From: Aliagarivorans marinus DSM 23064
GTDB lineage: Bacteria; Pseudomonadota; Gammaproteobacteria; Enterobacterales; Celerinatantimonadaceae
Reading direction: 5' to 3'
DNA length: 64,000 nucleotides
NCBI RefSeq assembly: GCF_000429485.1
Contig: NZ_AUBY01000015.1
Coordinates: 1-64,000, forward strand
Position numbers and translations under genes: made by a program. A model generated the notes under the pieces. That model was given only the letters and a program-made list of their open reading frames with translations. It was not told where the DNA came from and did no database searches. This document shows, piece by piece, positions 27,602-36,661 of this stretch; the first letter of the stretch is position 1; each line of letters starts with the position of its first letter.

Positions 27602-28825
27602 ATGCGCAACAGCTTTGACCATCCGTTGCCCGACGCGGCTGGCTATTTTGGTGAGTACGGTGGCAGCTTCATCCCTGCTGAACTGCAGGCGATTATGGAT
27701 GAGATTACTCAAGCCTATCTGGCGATCCGCCAGGAGCCAGATTTTCTGGCTGAGCTGGCTCGCCTGTACAAGCACTTTGTGGGTCGCCCCAGCCCAATCT
27801 TCCACGCCCAAGCCTTGAGCGAAAAGTACGGCTGTCCGATTTACCTGAAACGTGAAGACCTCAACCACACCGGCGCTCACAAGATTAACCACTGTCTGGG
27901 CGAAGCGCTGCTCGCCAAGAAGATGGGAAAAACCAAGCTGATTGCGGAAACTGGCGCGGGCCAGCATGGGGTAGCATTGGCCACCGCTGCCGCGCTGGTG
28001 GGGCTGGAGTGTGATATCTACATGGGCGAGGTGGATATTCGTAAGGAGCACCCGAACGTGGTGCGTATGCGTATCCTTGGCGCCAATGTGATCCCTGCAA
28101 CCCATGGGCGTAAAACTCTGAAAGAAGCGGTGGATGCGGCCTTCGAGGCCTACATGGGCGACCCGGTTAATCAGTTCTATGCCATCGGCTCGGTAGTGGG
28201 GCCTCACCCCTTCCCGATGATGGTCCGCGATTTTCAATCGATCATCGGCAACGAAGCACGCGAGCAATTCCAAGAGATGACCGGTCAGCTGCCAGACAAT
28301 CTCGTCGCTTGTGTCGGTGGTGGCTCCAATGCCATGGGCCTGTTCTCGGCGTTCCTGAACGATCAAGGCGTGGCGATTCATGGGGTTGAGCCGGCTGGCC
28401 GTACCCTTGATGAGCTGGGTGAACATGCGGCAACCTTAACCCTGGGTGAGCCGGGTGTGATGCATGGCTTTAAGTCCTACATGCTCAAAGACTCGCAAGG
28501 CGAGCCGGCCGAGGTGCACTCGGTGGCCAGTGGCCTGGATTACCCGTCGGTGGGCCCGCAGCACGCCTTCTTAAAGGATGCTGGTCGCGTTGCCTACGGC
28601 AGCGTGAACGATAAAGAGGCCATCGACGCCTTCTTCGAACTGTCGCGTTTGGAGGGGATTATCCCGGCGATTGAATCGGCCCACGCGGTGGCTTACGCCA
28701 TCAAGCTGGCCAAACAGGGGGAGCAAGGCGCTATCTTGTTGAACCTGTCAGGGCGTGGCGACAAAGACATCGACTTTGTGGTGGAGCACTACGGCAAAGA
28801 CTACGGTATCGAATCGTTGCTGTAG
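27602..28825 (+). CDS. trpB: Tryptophan synthase beta chain, stand-alone copy
   Basis: A 407-aa PLP enzyme that joins indole and serine to tryptophan. The PLP Lys lies in HTGAHKINH (Lys94), the catalytic Glu in AETGAGQHG (Glu116), the phosphate-cup Gly-rich loop in [10 protein letters not shown], and the C-terminal LSGRGDKD is intact. It is of the TrpB1 type. No trpA, trpC or other trp gene is next to it, so it may be a second copy outside the trp operon, possibly for indole salvage, or the genome's only beta chain placed apart. AAGGAG precedes the ATG. No leader peptide or trp attenuator was seen upstream. Confidence 0.92.
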   Translation: MRNSFDHPLPDAAGYFGEYGGSFIPAELQAIMDEITQAYLAIRQEPDFLAELARLYKHFVGRPSPIFHAQALSEKYGCPIYLKREDLNHTGAHKINHCLGEALLAKKMGKTKLIAETGAGQHGVALATAAALVGLECDIYMGEVDIRKEHPNVVRMRILGANVIPATHGRKTLKEAVDAAFEAYMGDPVNQFYAIGSVVGPHPFPMMVRDFQSIIGNEAREQFQEMTGQLPDNLVACVGGGSNAMGLFSAFLNDQGVAIHGVEPAGRTLDELGEHAATLTLGEPGVMHGFKSYMLKDSQGEPAEVHSVASGLDYPSVGPQHAFLKDAGRVAYGSVNDKEAIDAFFELSRLEGIIPAIESAHAVAYAIKLAKQGEQGAILLNLSGRGDKDIDFVVEHYGKDYGIESLL

Positions 28826-28831
28826 CCTGCG

Positions 28832-29251
28832 TTAGTCTGAATCAGCGTGCTGCGAGTCTTTTGGCTTGGCAGCGCGTTGTTGTTTTTGGGCCGGTGCTTG
28901 TGAGGGGCGGCTCCACAGAAATACCAGTACCGCGCTTAGGCAGCTGATTGCCACTAAACGCAAGGTGAGTGGCATGTCGTTGAGCAGCATGATGACCAGT
29001 GAGATCCCCACAAACAGCGTGGCCATCCGCTTGGCCTTCAAGCTGATCACCCCATCGCGTCGCCAATCTATAATCGGCGGGCCAAACTTAGGGTGATTGA
29101 GCAGCCAGTGCTCAAAGCGTGGTGAGCTGCGCGAAAAGCCCCAAGCGCTAACCAGCAGAAACGGCACCGTGGGCAGCAGTGGCAGGGCAATACCAAGGAT
29201 GGCCAACAACAGCGACAGCCAGGCCAGGGCTTGGTAGAGCAGCTTTAACAT
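28832..29251 (-). CDS. DUF454 inner-membrane protein (YbaN-like)
   Basis: A 139-aa protein with about four membrane helices. The DUF454 signature is clear: LLPTVPFLLVSAWGFSRSSPRFEHWLLNHPKFGPPI near residue 25, then IDWRRDGVISLKAKRMA. The C-terminal tail (about 30 residues) is polar and low in complexity. Function unknown. It is convergent with trpB, with a six-base gap. Confidence 0.88.
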   Translation of the reverse strand: MLKLLYQALAWLSLLLAILGIALPLLPTVPFLLVSAWGFSRSSPRFEHWLLNHPKFGPPIIDWRRDGVISLKAKRMATLFVGISLVIMLLNDMPLTLRLVAISCLSAVLVFLWSRPSQAPAQKQQRAAKPKDSQHADSD

Positions 29252-29331
29252 CGCGAGATCCGGTCAGAGAAAACGCCAGTATTTACCCTTGCCCGGTTTC
29301 AGGCAAGGGCCTTAGTACGCTTTTGCGGCGC

Positions 29332-30567
29332 TTAGAAGCGGTGGTTGTACTGCAAGCCGGCTAGCCACACATTGCCGCTGGCACGGCCAGAGAAGACATC
29401 GGTTATACCGTTTAGATCGGTCGTTTCAGTAATATTGGCTGAGCGGAAGTGAATATAGGTCAGGCCAACATCGATGCTGGCGTTAGGGCTCAGTTGATAA
29501 CCAACACCCGCGCTGTACCATAGGCGATCCGAATCTGGGATGGTGATGGTACGGAACTCATCGTCTACCGCACCCTTGTCATAGGCAAAGCCTGCGCGCA
29601 GCAGCCATTGCGGGTTGAGCTGGTAGCTACTGCCGATAGCCAGGCGGTAGGTGTCGTCCCAGTTCTCTTGTTTAACCGGCACGGTTACGCCTTCAACGTT
29701 GGCAGTCAGGCTTTCAAAGCGCGACCAGCCGGTCCAGTTGAAGCTAAAGTGCAGGCGTAGCGCATCGCTTAGCTGGTGTTCACTGGCAAGCTCGGCCATT
29801 GCTGGTAAATCGATAGGCAGGTTACCGTTACCCACAGGGCCGCCGATATCGCTGTTCGCGCTACCTTCCAGATCCAAGGTCACATGATGCTTGTAGGTCA
29901 ATGCTACGCGATGCTGTGGGTTGATCTGCCACATCGCCCCCACATTCCAGGTCCAGGCGTGGTTATCGCCTTCCATGTCCAGCATGGTGGCGCCACCCGC
30001 TCCCGGGAAGTTAGCCGGTAGAGTGCTGCGGATGCGGCCTTCACCAATGATTAGGCTTGCCCCCGCGCCCACGCTTAGCTGCTGATTGACTTTGTAGGCC
30101 GCGCTGAAGTTGATGTCGGCGGTGGTGATCTCCGCCAACTGGCCAAAATGAGTAGCGCTAAAGTCTGAGCCAAACTCGACCCCGGTATTGAAGTTAGAGC
30201 TGGCTGATAGCCCCAGCCACCAGCGATCGTTTAGCGGAACGACGATAGAGGCATTCGGCACGATACCGCTTTGCGCAACGTCGTTGGCCGTCGACGGGCC
30301 AAAAGCGGCCGAGCTGCCGGAGATATCCACACGTGGGTCGACATAGGTGCCACCGACCGCGAAGCTGATGCTGTCGAAGTAGCTCATGGCGGCCGGGTTG
30401 CGGAAGATAACCGCAGTGCTTTCAACGTTGGCGGCTTCACCGGCATAGGCGCGGCCCAGGCCTCCAACAGAGTGTTCATTTAGCTGAAATCCAGCGCCGT
30501 AGGCCAGGCTGCTAGCGAATCCGGCCAGCACAACCGCAGTTCGAAGAGAAGAGGTAGAGATGCTCAC
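29332..30567 (-). CDS. fadL: FadL/TodX-family outer-membrane transporter
   Basis: A 411-aa outer-membrane beta-barrel for long-chain fatty acids or other hydrophobic compounds. Signal peptide residues 1-24; the mature N-terminus AGFQLNEHSVGGLGRAYAGEAA and the FRNPAAMSYF (NPA) motif form the hatch region of FadL. The rest alternates short aromatic strands, and the protein ends in Phe (YNHRF), as outer-membrane proteins do. The acyl-CoA ligase at 7.4 kb could use its substrates, but no direct linkage is seen. Confidence 0.92.
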   Translation of the reverse strand: MSISTSSLRTAVVLAGFASSLAYGAGFQLNEHSVGGLGRAYAGEAANVESTAVIFRNPAAMSYFDSISFAVGGTYVDPRVDISGSSAAFGPSTANDVAQSGIVPNASIVVPLNDRWWLGLSASSNFNTGVEFGSDFSATHFGQLAEITTADINFSAAYKVNQQLSVGAGASLIIGEGRIRSTLPANFPGAGGATMLDMEGDNHAWTWNVGAMWQINPQHRVALTYKHHVTLDLEGSANSDIGGPVGNGNLPIDLPAMAELASEHQLSDALRLHFSFNWTGWSRFESLTANVEGVTVPVKQENWDDTYRLAIGSSYQLNPQWLLRAGFAYDKGAVDDEFRTITIPDSDRLWYSAGVGYQLSPNASIDVGLTYIHFRSANITETTDLNGITDVFSGRASGNVWLAGLQYNHRF

Positions 30568-30926
30568 GTTGCGTCCTTTTAGTTGTTACAGAGGGTTGAA
30601 GGAAGCAGGTGATGGTCTGGGCAAAACGTATCCGTACATAGTTGTAGAGCGATGTTGTGGAGCGATTCAGGCCGACGTAGCGCATTCAGCGAGCTTACTT
30701 CAGGGCGACGCATCCTAACTCTGGAGTTTTAACTCTAACAAGAGAAAATTTACTAAAAATAAAATACAGGATTTTATTCTGTTTGAGTTGGCCAAAGGCT
30801 GGTTTTGTGGTGTGTAACTAGCTGATATGGCTGCATTTTAAGCTAACGCTTGTACGCTGTGTCGGCGTACGGGCGTTAGCTGAATTGGCTCAATTTCCGC
30901 TTAGTTTTTTATGATCTGGGTGGCGG
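30568..30926. other. Intergenic region upstream of fadL
   Basis: About 360 bp with no convincing ORF. It contains the fadL promoter, an A/T-rich block near 30740-30780 and the hairpin at 30841-30881. No FadR-like operator could be recognised with confidence. Confidence 0.4.
30841..30881 (-). terminator. Long hairpin after the 93-aa gene
   Basis: AGCTAACGCTTGTACGC (30841-30857) pairs with GCGTACGGGCGTTAGCT (30865-30881) with two wobble positions and a seven-base loop. On the minus strand it follows the 93-aa gene, so it is a plausible terminator, but only a weak T stretch follows. Confidence 0.55.
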
Positions 30927-31208
30927 TTAAACGAAGGTGTCGATGCGCTTATACAGGCCGCGATCATCGGCTTGCGCTTGGTTATTGAAGCGCTGCTCGG
31001 TATCGAGTTGGGTACCCTGCACGCCCTGACCGGAGGGGCGATAAAGTTGGCTGGCCTCCACATCGCCAGAGGGTTGATTGAGTCCGACTCGATCATCCGG
31101 GCGGGCGGCGGTGGGGTTGTTGAGATCTTGCTGCTGCACCTTCTCTTGCGCAGTGTCTGGCTTTTGGACCACCAGAGTATTGAGGCTGTTAACGGCTCCG
31201 ACTTGCAT
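30927..31208 (-). CDS. Small hydrophilic protein, unknown
   Basis: A 93-aa product with no recognised family: no signal peptide, no membrane segment, rich in Gln, Asn, Asp and Pro, and so probably disordered. The N-terminus is QVGAVNSLNTLVVQKPD and the end is DDRGLYKRIDTFV. ATG at 31208 has AAGGAG six bases upstream, better than the longer frame from 31235. A second small gene of similar style lies just upstream in the same orientation, so they may be functionally linked. Confidence 0.6.
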   Translation of the reverse strand: MQVGAVNSLNTLVVQKPDTAQEKVQQQDLNNPTAARPDDRVGLNQPSGDVEASQLYRPSGQGVQGTQLDTEQRFNNQAQADDRGLYKRIDTFV

Positions 31209-31318
31209 GGCGAACTCCTTGTCTTGACCAGACAAGTATAGCTAAGCCTGCTGATTTAGCTGGGCAGGCCAACAGTGGCGCTAGCGCTTAACAAGCACAA
31301 GGTGAGCGGGTGAAGTGG

Positions 31319-31618
31319 TTATACCGCTAGTGCAATCAGGCTACCGATGGTGGCGGCGGCCTTGAGGTACTGTCCCATGGTGTAGCTCTTATCTTCGGTT
31401 TCTTCGACTTGGGCGGGATGGTCCATGCCCAGAGCGCCATAGCTAAACGACTTCAATTTGCTGGGATTTTCATTGTCCTCGACGTCGGCAGCGGCGTTTG
31501 CTGTTGCTTGAACGGGCACGGTTTGCTCTGCGGGTTTCTCCGCCGGTACGGGTGCCTTCGCAGGCTGGGACGCTGCGGGGTAGTAGGGATTTGCTGAGGT
31601 CGCTGAGTTGATGTTCAT
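31319..31618 (-). CDS. Small protein with C-terminal hydrophobic tail
   Basis: A 99-aa protein. Residues 1-50 are Ala/Pro-rich and probably unstructured; the C-terminal part (SYGALGMDHPAQVEETEDKSY then GQYLKAAATIGSLIALAV) looks conserved in character and ends in a single hydrophobic helix. I recall similar small proteins in Vibrio and Shewanella relatives, with no known function. AAGGAAGG lies directly before the ATG. Confidence 0.65.
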   Translation of the reverse strand: MNINSATSANPYYPAASQPAKAPVPAEKPAEQTVPVQATANAAADVEDNENPSKLKSFSYGALGMDHPAQVEETEDKSYTMGQYLKAAATIGSLIALAV

Positions 31619-31781
31619 TCGCCTTCCTTGCCGAGTACTGCATACAGCTAGGGTTATCGGCAGTGAGCAGGATTAGTTTAGTGAAGGCTTAGTTATAGGT
31701 AGCGTTGGAATACGGTCAACATACCTGACAGTAGTTCGTTGCAGGAACTATAGTTAAAGCACTAAAAATCAAGGAGGTAGC

Positions 31782-32615
31782 ATGGAACAAGAGTTGGCTG
31801 AGTTGCAGGGCTATTACCAGATCATTGTCGATTATCTGCTGCGCTACAGTTTCTCGTTGGTTGCGGCACTTTTTATCCTGCTGATTGGCCTGTGGATCGC
31901 TAATCGGGTGGGCCGCTGGCTGTTCCGCTTGATGGAAGGCAAAGGCCTGGATGTCACTTTGGCCAACTTCTTAGCCAATGTGGTCAAAGTGCTGTTGATT
32001 GTGATGACTGTGGTGATCTGTCTGGGCAAGATCGGCATCAGTGTCACGCCCTTTGTTGCCGCGATCGGTGCTGCATCTTTAGGGGTCGGTTTGGCGGTGC
32101 AAGGGACCTTGTCCAACTATGGCGCAGGCTTGGCTATCATCCTCACCCGCCCGTTTGTGCTGAAAAATACCCTTAGCGTTAAGGGCTACACCGGGGTGGT
32201 AGAAGAGATTAATCTGGCCACTACCGTGCTATGCAGCGAGGATGGCGAGCGCATTACCATCCCCAATCGGCATATTGTTGGCGAGATCTTAATGAACACC
32301 GAAGCCAACTCGCTGGTGGAAGGGGTCATAGGCGTGAGCTATGTCACCGAGCCAGAGCAAGCGATTGCCCTTATCGAACGTACCCTTACGGAAATCGACG
32401 CGGTGCAAAGCGAGCCAGCGATGAAAGTCGGCATCGACAGCTTTGGCGACAGCGCTATTATTATCGGCTACCGCTTTTGGGTACCCTCCCAGCAGCTACA
32501 CCAAGCCCGCTATCAGGCCAATCTGGCGGTGTTCAAAGCCCTCAAAACTGCAGGCGTTACCATTCCCTTCCCGCAGCGGGAAGTTCGCTTATTGGACAAC
32601 ACCAAGAGCAAGTAG
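31782..32615 (+). CDS. MscS-family mechanosensitive channel
   Basis: A 277-aa small-conductance channel with three membrane helices: about 22-45, 65-88 and the pore-lining helix 93-127 with its Gly/Ala pattern (GAASLGVGLAVQGTLSNYGAGL). The cytoplasmic MscS beta domain follows (NTLSVKGYTGVVEEINLATTVL, ITIPNRHIVGEILMN) and an alpha-beta domain. It differs from the second MscS at 63.2 kb and is a paralogue. The start has AAGGAGG. Confidence 0.92.
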   Translation: MEQELAELQGYYQIIVDYLLRYSFSLVAALFILLIGLWIANRVGRWLFRLMEGKGLDVTLANFLANVVKVLLIVMTVVICLGKIGISVTPFVAAIGAASLGVGLAVQGTLSNYGAGLAIILTRPFVLKNTLSVKGYTGVVEEINLATTVLCSEDGERITIPNRHIVGEILMNTEANSLVEGVIGVSYVTEPEQAIALIERTLTEIDAVQSEPAMKVGIDSFGDSAIIIGYRFWVPSQQLHQARYQANLAVFKALKTAGVTIPFPQREVRLLDNTKSK

Positions 32616-32672
32616 AGGGCAAGCCTTTACTTGTTCATGGTATATAGCGAATGGTGGGTGATCGCCGCCGGT

Positions 32673-33317
32673 TTAGGCCAGTTCGGTAATCATCGCCTCG
32701 CGTGGGAAGCGAACCTTGGCGGCTTTATCTAGGGTGTTGAAGTCATCTTCACTGCGCTGGCCAATCGCCACTGCAACAACAGAGGTCAGGCCTTTGTCAT
32801 GCAGCTCCAGCGCATCGTCCATCTGCTCCGGCAGGAAGCCTTCGATGGGGCATGAGTCCAGTTCCAGCAACGCGGCCGATAGCATGCACTGACCGAATAC
32901 CAGATACACCTGACGCTTTAGCCACTCGATACGCATCTCATGGGACATGCTGTTTACGTAGTTGGTCATCATCTCAACGCGTTGCTCGTTCACCTCGCCA
33001 CCGCGAACCTGTGCCACCAGCTCTTCAATCGCGCGGATCTCTGCCTTACCAAAGTTGGTTTTGGCACAAAACAGCAGTACGTGCGATGCATCTTGAAACT
33101 TGCCTTTGTTGGCGTCCCAAGCGGCCTTGGCCATACGGGCCTTTTGCGCTTGGTTGGTCACCACAAACAGGTGCCAAGGCTGGCTGTTGATGGAGGTAGG
33201 CGCTAAGCACAAGGTTTCGAGCAGGGTGTCGATTTTGTCTTGTGGCGCCGGATTAGCGGGATCGAATTGCTTGGTTGAGTAGCGTTGCTCCAACGCGGTT
33301 TTAAGCTGATTAATCAT
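32673..33317 (-). CDS. nfsB: NfsB-family NAD(P)H nitroreductase
   Basis: A 214-aa flavoprotein of the NfsB/NfnB family. The FMN-binding N-terminus reads RYSTKQFDPANP and the active-site region APTSINSQPWHLFVV; the C-terminus has VAIGQRSEDDFN before the final Arg-containing strand. It reduces quinones and nitroaromatics with NAD(P)H in the cytosol as a homodimer. Monocistronic. Confidence 0.92.
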   Translation of the reverse strand: MINQLKTALEQRYSTKQFDPANPAPQDKIDTLLETLCLAPTSINSQPWHLFVVTNQAQKARMAKAAWDANKGKFQDASHVLLFCAKTNFGKAEIRAIEELVAQVRGGEVNEQRVEMMTNYVNSMSHEMRIEWLKRQVYLVFGQCMLSAALLELDSCPIEGFLPEQMDDALELHDKGLTSVVAVAIGQRSEDDFNTLDKAAKVRFPREAMITELA

Positions 33318-33757
33318 TCCTTCCTCGATATACAGCAGAGAAATATGCCCGAGGATATGCCCTTAAGCGACGCGAATGCAACCCGATCAGAGTCTTTACT
33401 GACAACAATGTGGGTATGGCCCGGGACTTTGAAGAATCTTCGCAACCAAAGGTAACGAATTGTAAGTGTGTGGTTACATTGGGCTTAGGTGATTGAGTTT
33501 CGTGGGGTTTCATCGGCTAGCCTGTATGGCCGCGTGAATTATGCAAAGCTTTTCATGATAAATGCAAAGGTTTTCAGTTAGATAGCTCCGTTTGCAATAT
33601 GATCGGATGCTTACATTTTGTCACCCCAGTGTCGCCGAATTGCCATATTTGCGCCCTAGCCTGTTTCTCGCCTTGGCCAAGGACTAACGACTTTTCTCTA
33701 CCGGTTAGCGTGTGTGCGCAACTGGCGATCTCTATTCGGTCAATAAAGGAATTCACC
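33318..33757. promoter_or_regulatory. Upstream region of alkaline phosphatase with 15-bp direct repeats
   Basis: About 440 bp separate the divergent nitroreductase gene from the alkaline phosphatase gene. ATGCAAAG(C/G)TTTTCA occurs twice, at 33541-33555 and 33562-33576, one mismatch in 15 and a 21-bp period (two helical turns). This resembles a tandem activator site on one DNA face, but it is not a clear Pho box. An ORF start upstream at 33599 reads into the phosphatase frame but lacks a signal peptide. Confidence 0.5.
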
Positions 33758-36022
33758 GTGAACTTACATCCCAATTGGTCCCTAACACTTGTGGCGGCAG
33801 CAGTGGCTGCGCTAGTAGGCTGTGGCAGCGATACTGACACCGTCTACGTGGACCGCGAAATCGCAGAATCCATCGATACCGGCCCTTATGCGTGTAGTGA
33901 TGACGAGCTGGCAAGCAATCCCAACAAAGACTGTCGCCTGTATATCAAAGGCTCGATGAACAGTTGGTCATCGCGCCCAGAAGGGCAGCTGCACTATCAA
34001 GGCGATGGCTTACACATTGCGCTGTTTGGCATGGAAGATGGCTCTTACTCGTTTAAGATCTCCGACCCAGACTGGAGCGCCGAGCGTGATTTGGCGATTG
34101 GCGTGGATCAGGATGCTGATGTCACCGTGGATACCGAATACCTGCTTCAGCGCAAGTTCGATGAGTTTGAAAACCAGAACATGAACATTGCGGTAACTGG
34201 TCAGGATCAGGTGTTCCGCTTTACTCTGGATGCCTCGGAGGGGATCGACAACCCCACTATGTTTATCGAGAACATTACCGGCAACGACAGCGACAACCTT
34301 AGCAGCCCGATGTATCTGGTGGGCAGCTTTAATGATTGGCAGATGGACGAGAGCTACGCCTTTGAATACCAAGGCGCAGGCGGCTACCAAGTACAGTTGA
34401 GCTTCGACCAGCAAACCGATATTCAGTTCAACATTCAGCAGCAGCTGGACGATCAAGCCCTGGTATATGGCGCGCTGAAAAACCAGCTTGTGGACCTAAA
34501 AGAAGGCGCTTCTGCCCTGACTACCTACCCCGGCGATATCATGCATGCCACTGTAGAAGCGGGCAGCTATGTGTTTAACATCTCGGTGTTGGGCGATGGT
34601 CAGATTGCCGTGCCGGTATCTATCGCTAAAGTGCGTGCGGTTTCTGGTTACGACAAGGTAACCGCCGCCAATGTACCGGTCAGCGTGGGTGCTGATGGCT
34701 CGACCTTCGCGCAAAGCTACGACTGGCAGCAAACCGATGGGGCAGTGAGCGTTACTCTGGAGAACGATGCGCTGCAGGGCGAGCAAGGCTTCCGTCAGCT
34801 GGCAACGGCTGATAGCGAAGGTCGCTATCAACTAACGCTAACCACCAATCAAGGCGAGCCTACCGAAAGCAGCGATGCCCACGAAGTGGACGTGGTCGCC
34901 TTTGACCCTGCAGACAACATCATTTTGATGATCGGTGATGGCATGGGCTACGCGCAGATCGATGTAACCCGCGCCTACAAGGGCGAGACCCTGTTCCTGG
35001 AAAGCGCCGCTCACCGTGGTGAACTCCATACTGCCAGCGCCGATACCTTGGGCTATGAGCAGCTGCTTGGGCTGGGTGTGAACTACTACACCGATTCAGC
35101 CGCTGCCGCGACCGCCATGTCGACCGGCTACAAGGTGGTGTCGGGCACTATTGCCCAGGCGCGTCCGGGCGATGGCTCGAACCTGGAGACCATCATGCAG
35201 TACGCCCAGCAAATGGGCAAGTCAGTGGGCGTGGTGGCTACCTCACACTGTGTGCACGCTACGCCGGCTGCGTTTGTGTCTCATGGTCCTAATCGTAACG
35301 ACTTTACTCAACTGTCTGAGAGCATGTTTGGCGATGTGAAGCCGAACTTGGCGCTGTGTGGCAGTAAGCAAGTTAAGCAAAGTGATGACAGCATGGTAGA
35401 TGTAATCAGCCGCGAAGCTGCAGCCAATGGCTACACCGTGGTGAAGAATCGCACCGATATGCTTGCCGCCATCGATGCCTTGCCAGCCACTGACGCTGAT
35501 GCCGAGATCCTGTTTGCCGGTATCTTCGGTGAAGACGAGATCCCTTACGTACTGCCGAATGAATACCAGCAGGAGCAAGGCTGGAGCTATGACAGCCTGG
35601 ACATTCCGCATGTTGATGAGATGACGCAAGTGGCCATCGATGTGCTGTCGCGTAACCCCAATGGCTTCATCTTGATGGTGGAAGGCTCGCAGATCGACTT
35701 CGCCGGCCATATGAACGATGAGGAGCGCATGATCTACGAGACGCTGGCCTTTGATGATGCAGTTATCGATGCCGTGAACTGGGCTGAAACCGATGGCAAC
35801 ACCATGGTATTGGTCACCGCTGACCACGAGGTGGGTGGCCTGGAGTTGATTAAAACCAACGGTGTTGGCGAGATCCCGGAGGTGAGCTGGCTGTGGGGTA
35901 ACCACACCAATGTACCTGTGCCGGTATCGGCCTGGGGCCTAAACAGCCAGGTTATCCAAGGACGCTCGGTGGACAACACCTCCATCTACAGCATCATGCG
36001 TGGTGCACTCGACGCCGAGTAA
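33758..36022 (+). CDS. phoA: Lipoprotein alkaline phosphatase with N-terminal carbohydrate-binding-like modules
   Basis: A 754-aa exported phosphomonoesterase. GTG at 33758 has AAAGGA eight bases upstream and yields a lipoprotein signal peptide with lipobox LVGC (Cys22). Two CBM48/pullulanase-like modules follow (YIKGSMNSWSS near 70 and YLVGSFNDWQM near 188), then a beta-sandwich linker. The alkaline phosphatase domain starts near residue 385 with NIILMIGDGMGYAQ; the nucleophile Ser lies in YTDSAAAATAMSTG, and metal ligands in EGSQIDFAGH, TADHEVGG and WGNHTN. The family is sure; the gene symbol is given for the family only. The extra modules are unusual for PhoA. Likely anchored to the outer membrane. 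Confidence 0.9.
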   Translation: MNLHPNWSLTLVAAAVAALVGCGSDTDTVYVDREIAESIDTGPYACSDDELASNPNKDCRLYIKGSMNSWSSRPEGQLHYQGDGLHIALFGMEDGSYSFKISDPDWSAERDLAIGVDQDADVTVDTEYLLQRKFDEFENQNMNIAVTGQDQVFRFTLDASEGIDNPTMFIENITGNDSDNLSSPMYLVGSFNDWQMDESYAFEYQGAGGYQVQLSFDQQTDIQFNIQQQLDDQALVYGALKNQLVDLKEGASALTTYPGDIMHATVEAGSYVFNISVLGDGQIAVPVSIAKVRAVSGYDKVTAANVPVSVGADGSTFAQSYDWQQTDGAVSVTLENDALQGEQGFRQLATADSEGRYQLTLTTNQGEPTESSDAHEVDVVAFDPADNIILMIGDGMGYAQIDVTRAYKGETLFLESAAHRGELHTASADTLGYEQLLGLGVNYYTDSAAAATAMSTGYKVVSGTIAQARPGDGSNLETIMQYAQQMGKSVGVVATSHCVHATPAAFVSHGPNRNDFTQLSESMFGDVKPNLALCGSKQVKQSDDSMVDVISREAAANGYTVVKNRTDMLAAIDALPATDADAEILFAGIFGEDEIPYVLPNEYQQEQGWSYDSLDIPHVDEMTQVAIDVLSRNPNGFILMVEGSQIDFAGHMNDEERMIYETLAFDDAVIDAVNWAETDGNTMVLVTADHEVGGLELIKTNGVGEIPEVSWLWGNHTNVPVPVSAWGLNSQVIQGRSVDNTSIYSIMRGALDAE

Positions 36023-36045
36023 GCCTCCCGCCATTCCTTTTCGTT

Positions 36046-36070
36046 CTCCCCGCTCTGCGGGGAGCTTTTT
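36046..36070 (+). terminator. Terminator after alkaline phosphatase
   Basis: CTCCCCGC-tct-GCGGGGAG followed by CTTTTT; a textbook intrinsic terminator for the phosphatase gene. Confidence 0.92.
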
Positions 36071-36092
36071 CCAACAACACAGGAAGATTGTG

Positions 36093-36590
36093 ATGATCGG
36101 CAAGCGACTCAAATGTTTGCTACTGTGCGTGTTCGCCAGTGCGCTATTTAGCAAAGCGTGGGCGGCGAGCAACCTGTCGTGGCAAGCCTTGATCCCGGAA
36201 GATGAGCGCCACTTGGTGCAGCAGTTTCAGGTGAATCATAACCTGGCCCCTGAAGAGGTGCCGGAGCAGGACAAACGTGGCGGCTTTGTTGAGGCGCTGC
36301 ATCAAACCCAGCAGCGGATCCCCGGGTTTATCGTGCCGCTGGAGTTTGATGGCGACAAGATCAGTGAGTTCTTTCTTGTGTCTTACTTTGGCGCCTGCCT
36401 GCACTTTCCTCCACCACCACCGAATCAGCTGATTCACGTTAAAGCCACCATCGACAATATCGAGCCGTGGCAGGCGGTGTGGTTAGAGGGCGAGTTGAGC
36501 CTAGCCAAAGAGCAAGCAGAAGATGGCACCTTGGCCGGCTACCAGATGCAGCTGAGTCGCTCACCTGAGCTGATTAGTAAAGCACCTTGA
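36093..36590 (+). CDS. DUF3299 periplasmic protein
   Basis: A 165-aa exported protein: signal peptide to about residue 25 (ASALFSKAWA), then a DUF3299 domain recognised by GFIVPLEFDGDKISEFFLVSYFGACLHFPPPPPNQLIHV. Members often lie near metal or copper transport genes, but the function is not known. ATG at 36093 with AGGAAG upstream is chosen; GTG at 36090 is an alternative. It is downstream of the phosphatase but separated from it by a terminator. Confidence 0.88.
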   Translation: MIGKRLKCLLLCVFASALFSKAWAASNLSWQALIPEDERHLVQQFQVNHNLAPEEVPEQDKRGGFVEALHQTQQRIPGFIVPLEFDGDKISEFFLVSYFGACLHFPPPPPNQLIHVKATIDNIEPWQAVWLEGELSLAKEQAEDGTLAGYQMQLSRSPELISKAP

Positions 36591-36609
36591 TCGCCTCGCG
36601 AGCTCAAAC

Positions 36610-36645
36610 AAAAAGCCCACACTCAATGCTGAGGGTGGGCTTTTT
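36610..36645. terminator. Bidirectional terminator DUF3299 gene / chemoreceptor
   Basis: AAAAAGCCCAC-CTCA pairs with TGAG-GTGGGCTTTTT around a short loop. A-run on the left and T-run on the right serve the convergent genes. Confidence 0.9.
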
Positions 36646-36661
36646 CCACTACGGGGCACGT

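Noticed and set aside
27533-28426. 297-aa ORF opposite trpB
   Set aside because: Antisense shadow; trpB is intact with all catalytic motifs on the other strand.
33549-33616. Pho box before the phosphatase gene
   Set aside because: TTTTCA and TGTCAC pieces are present but spacing does not fit paired CTGTCAT repeats with 4-bp gaps.
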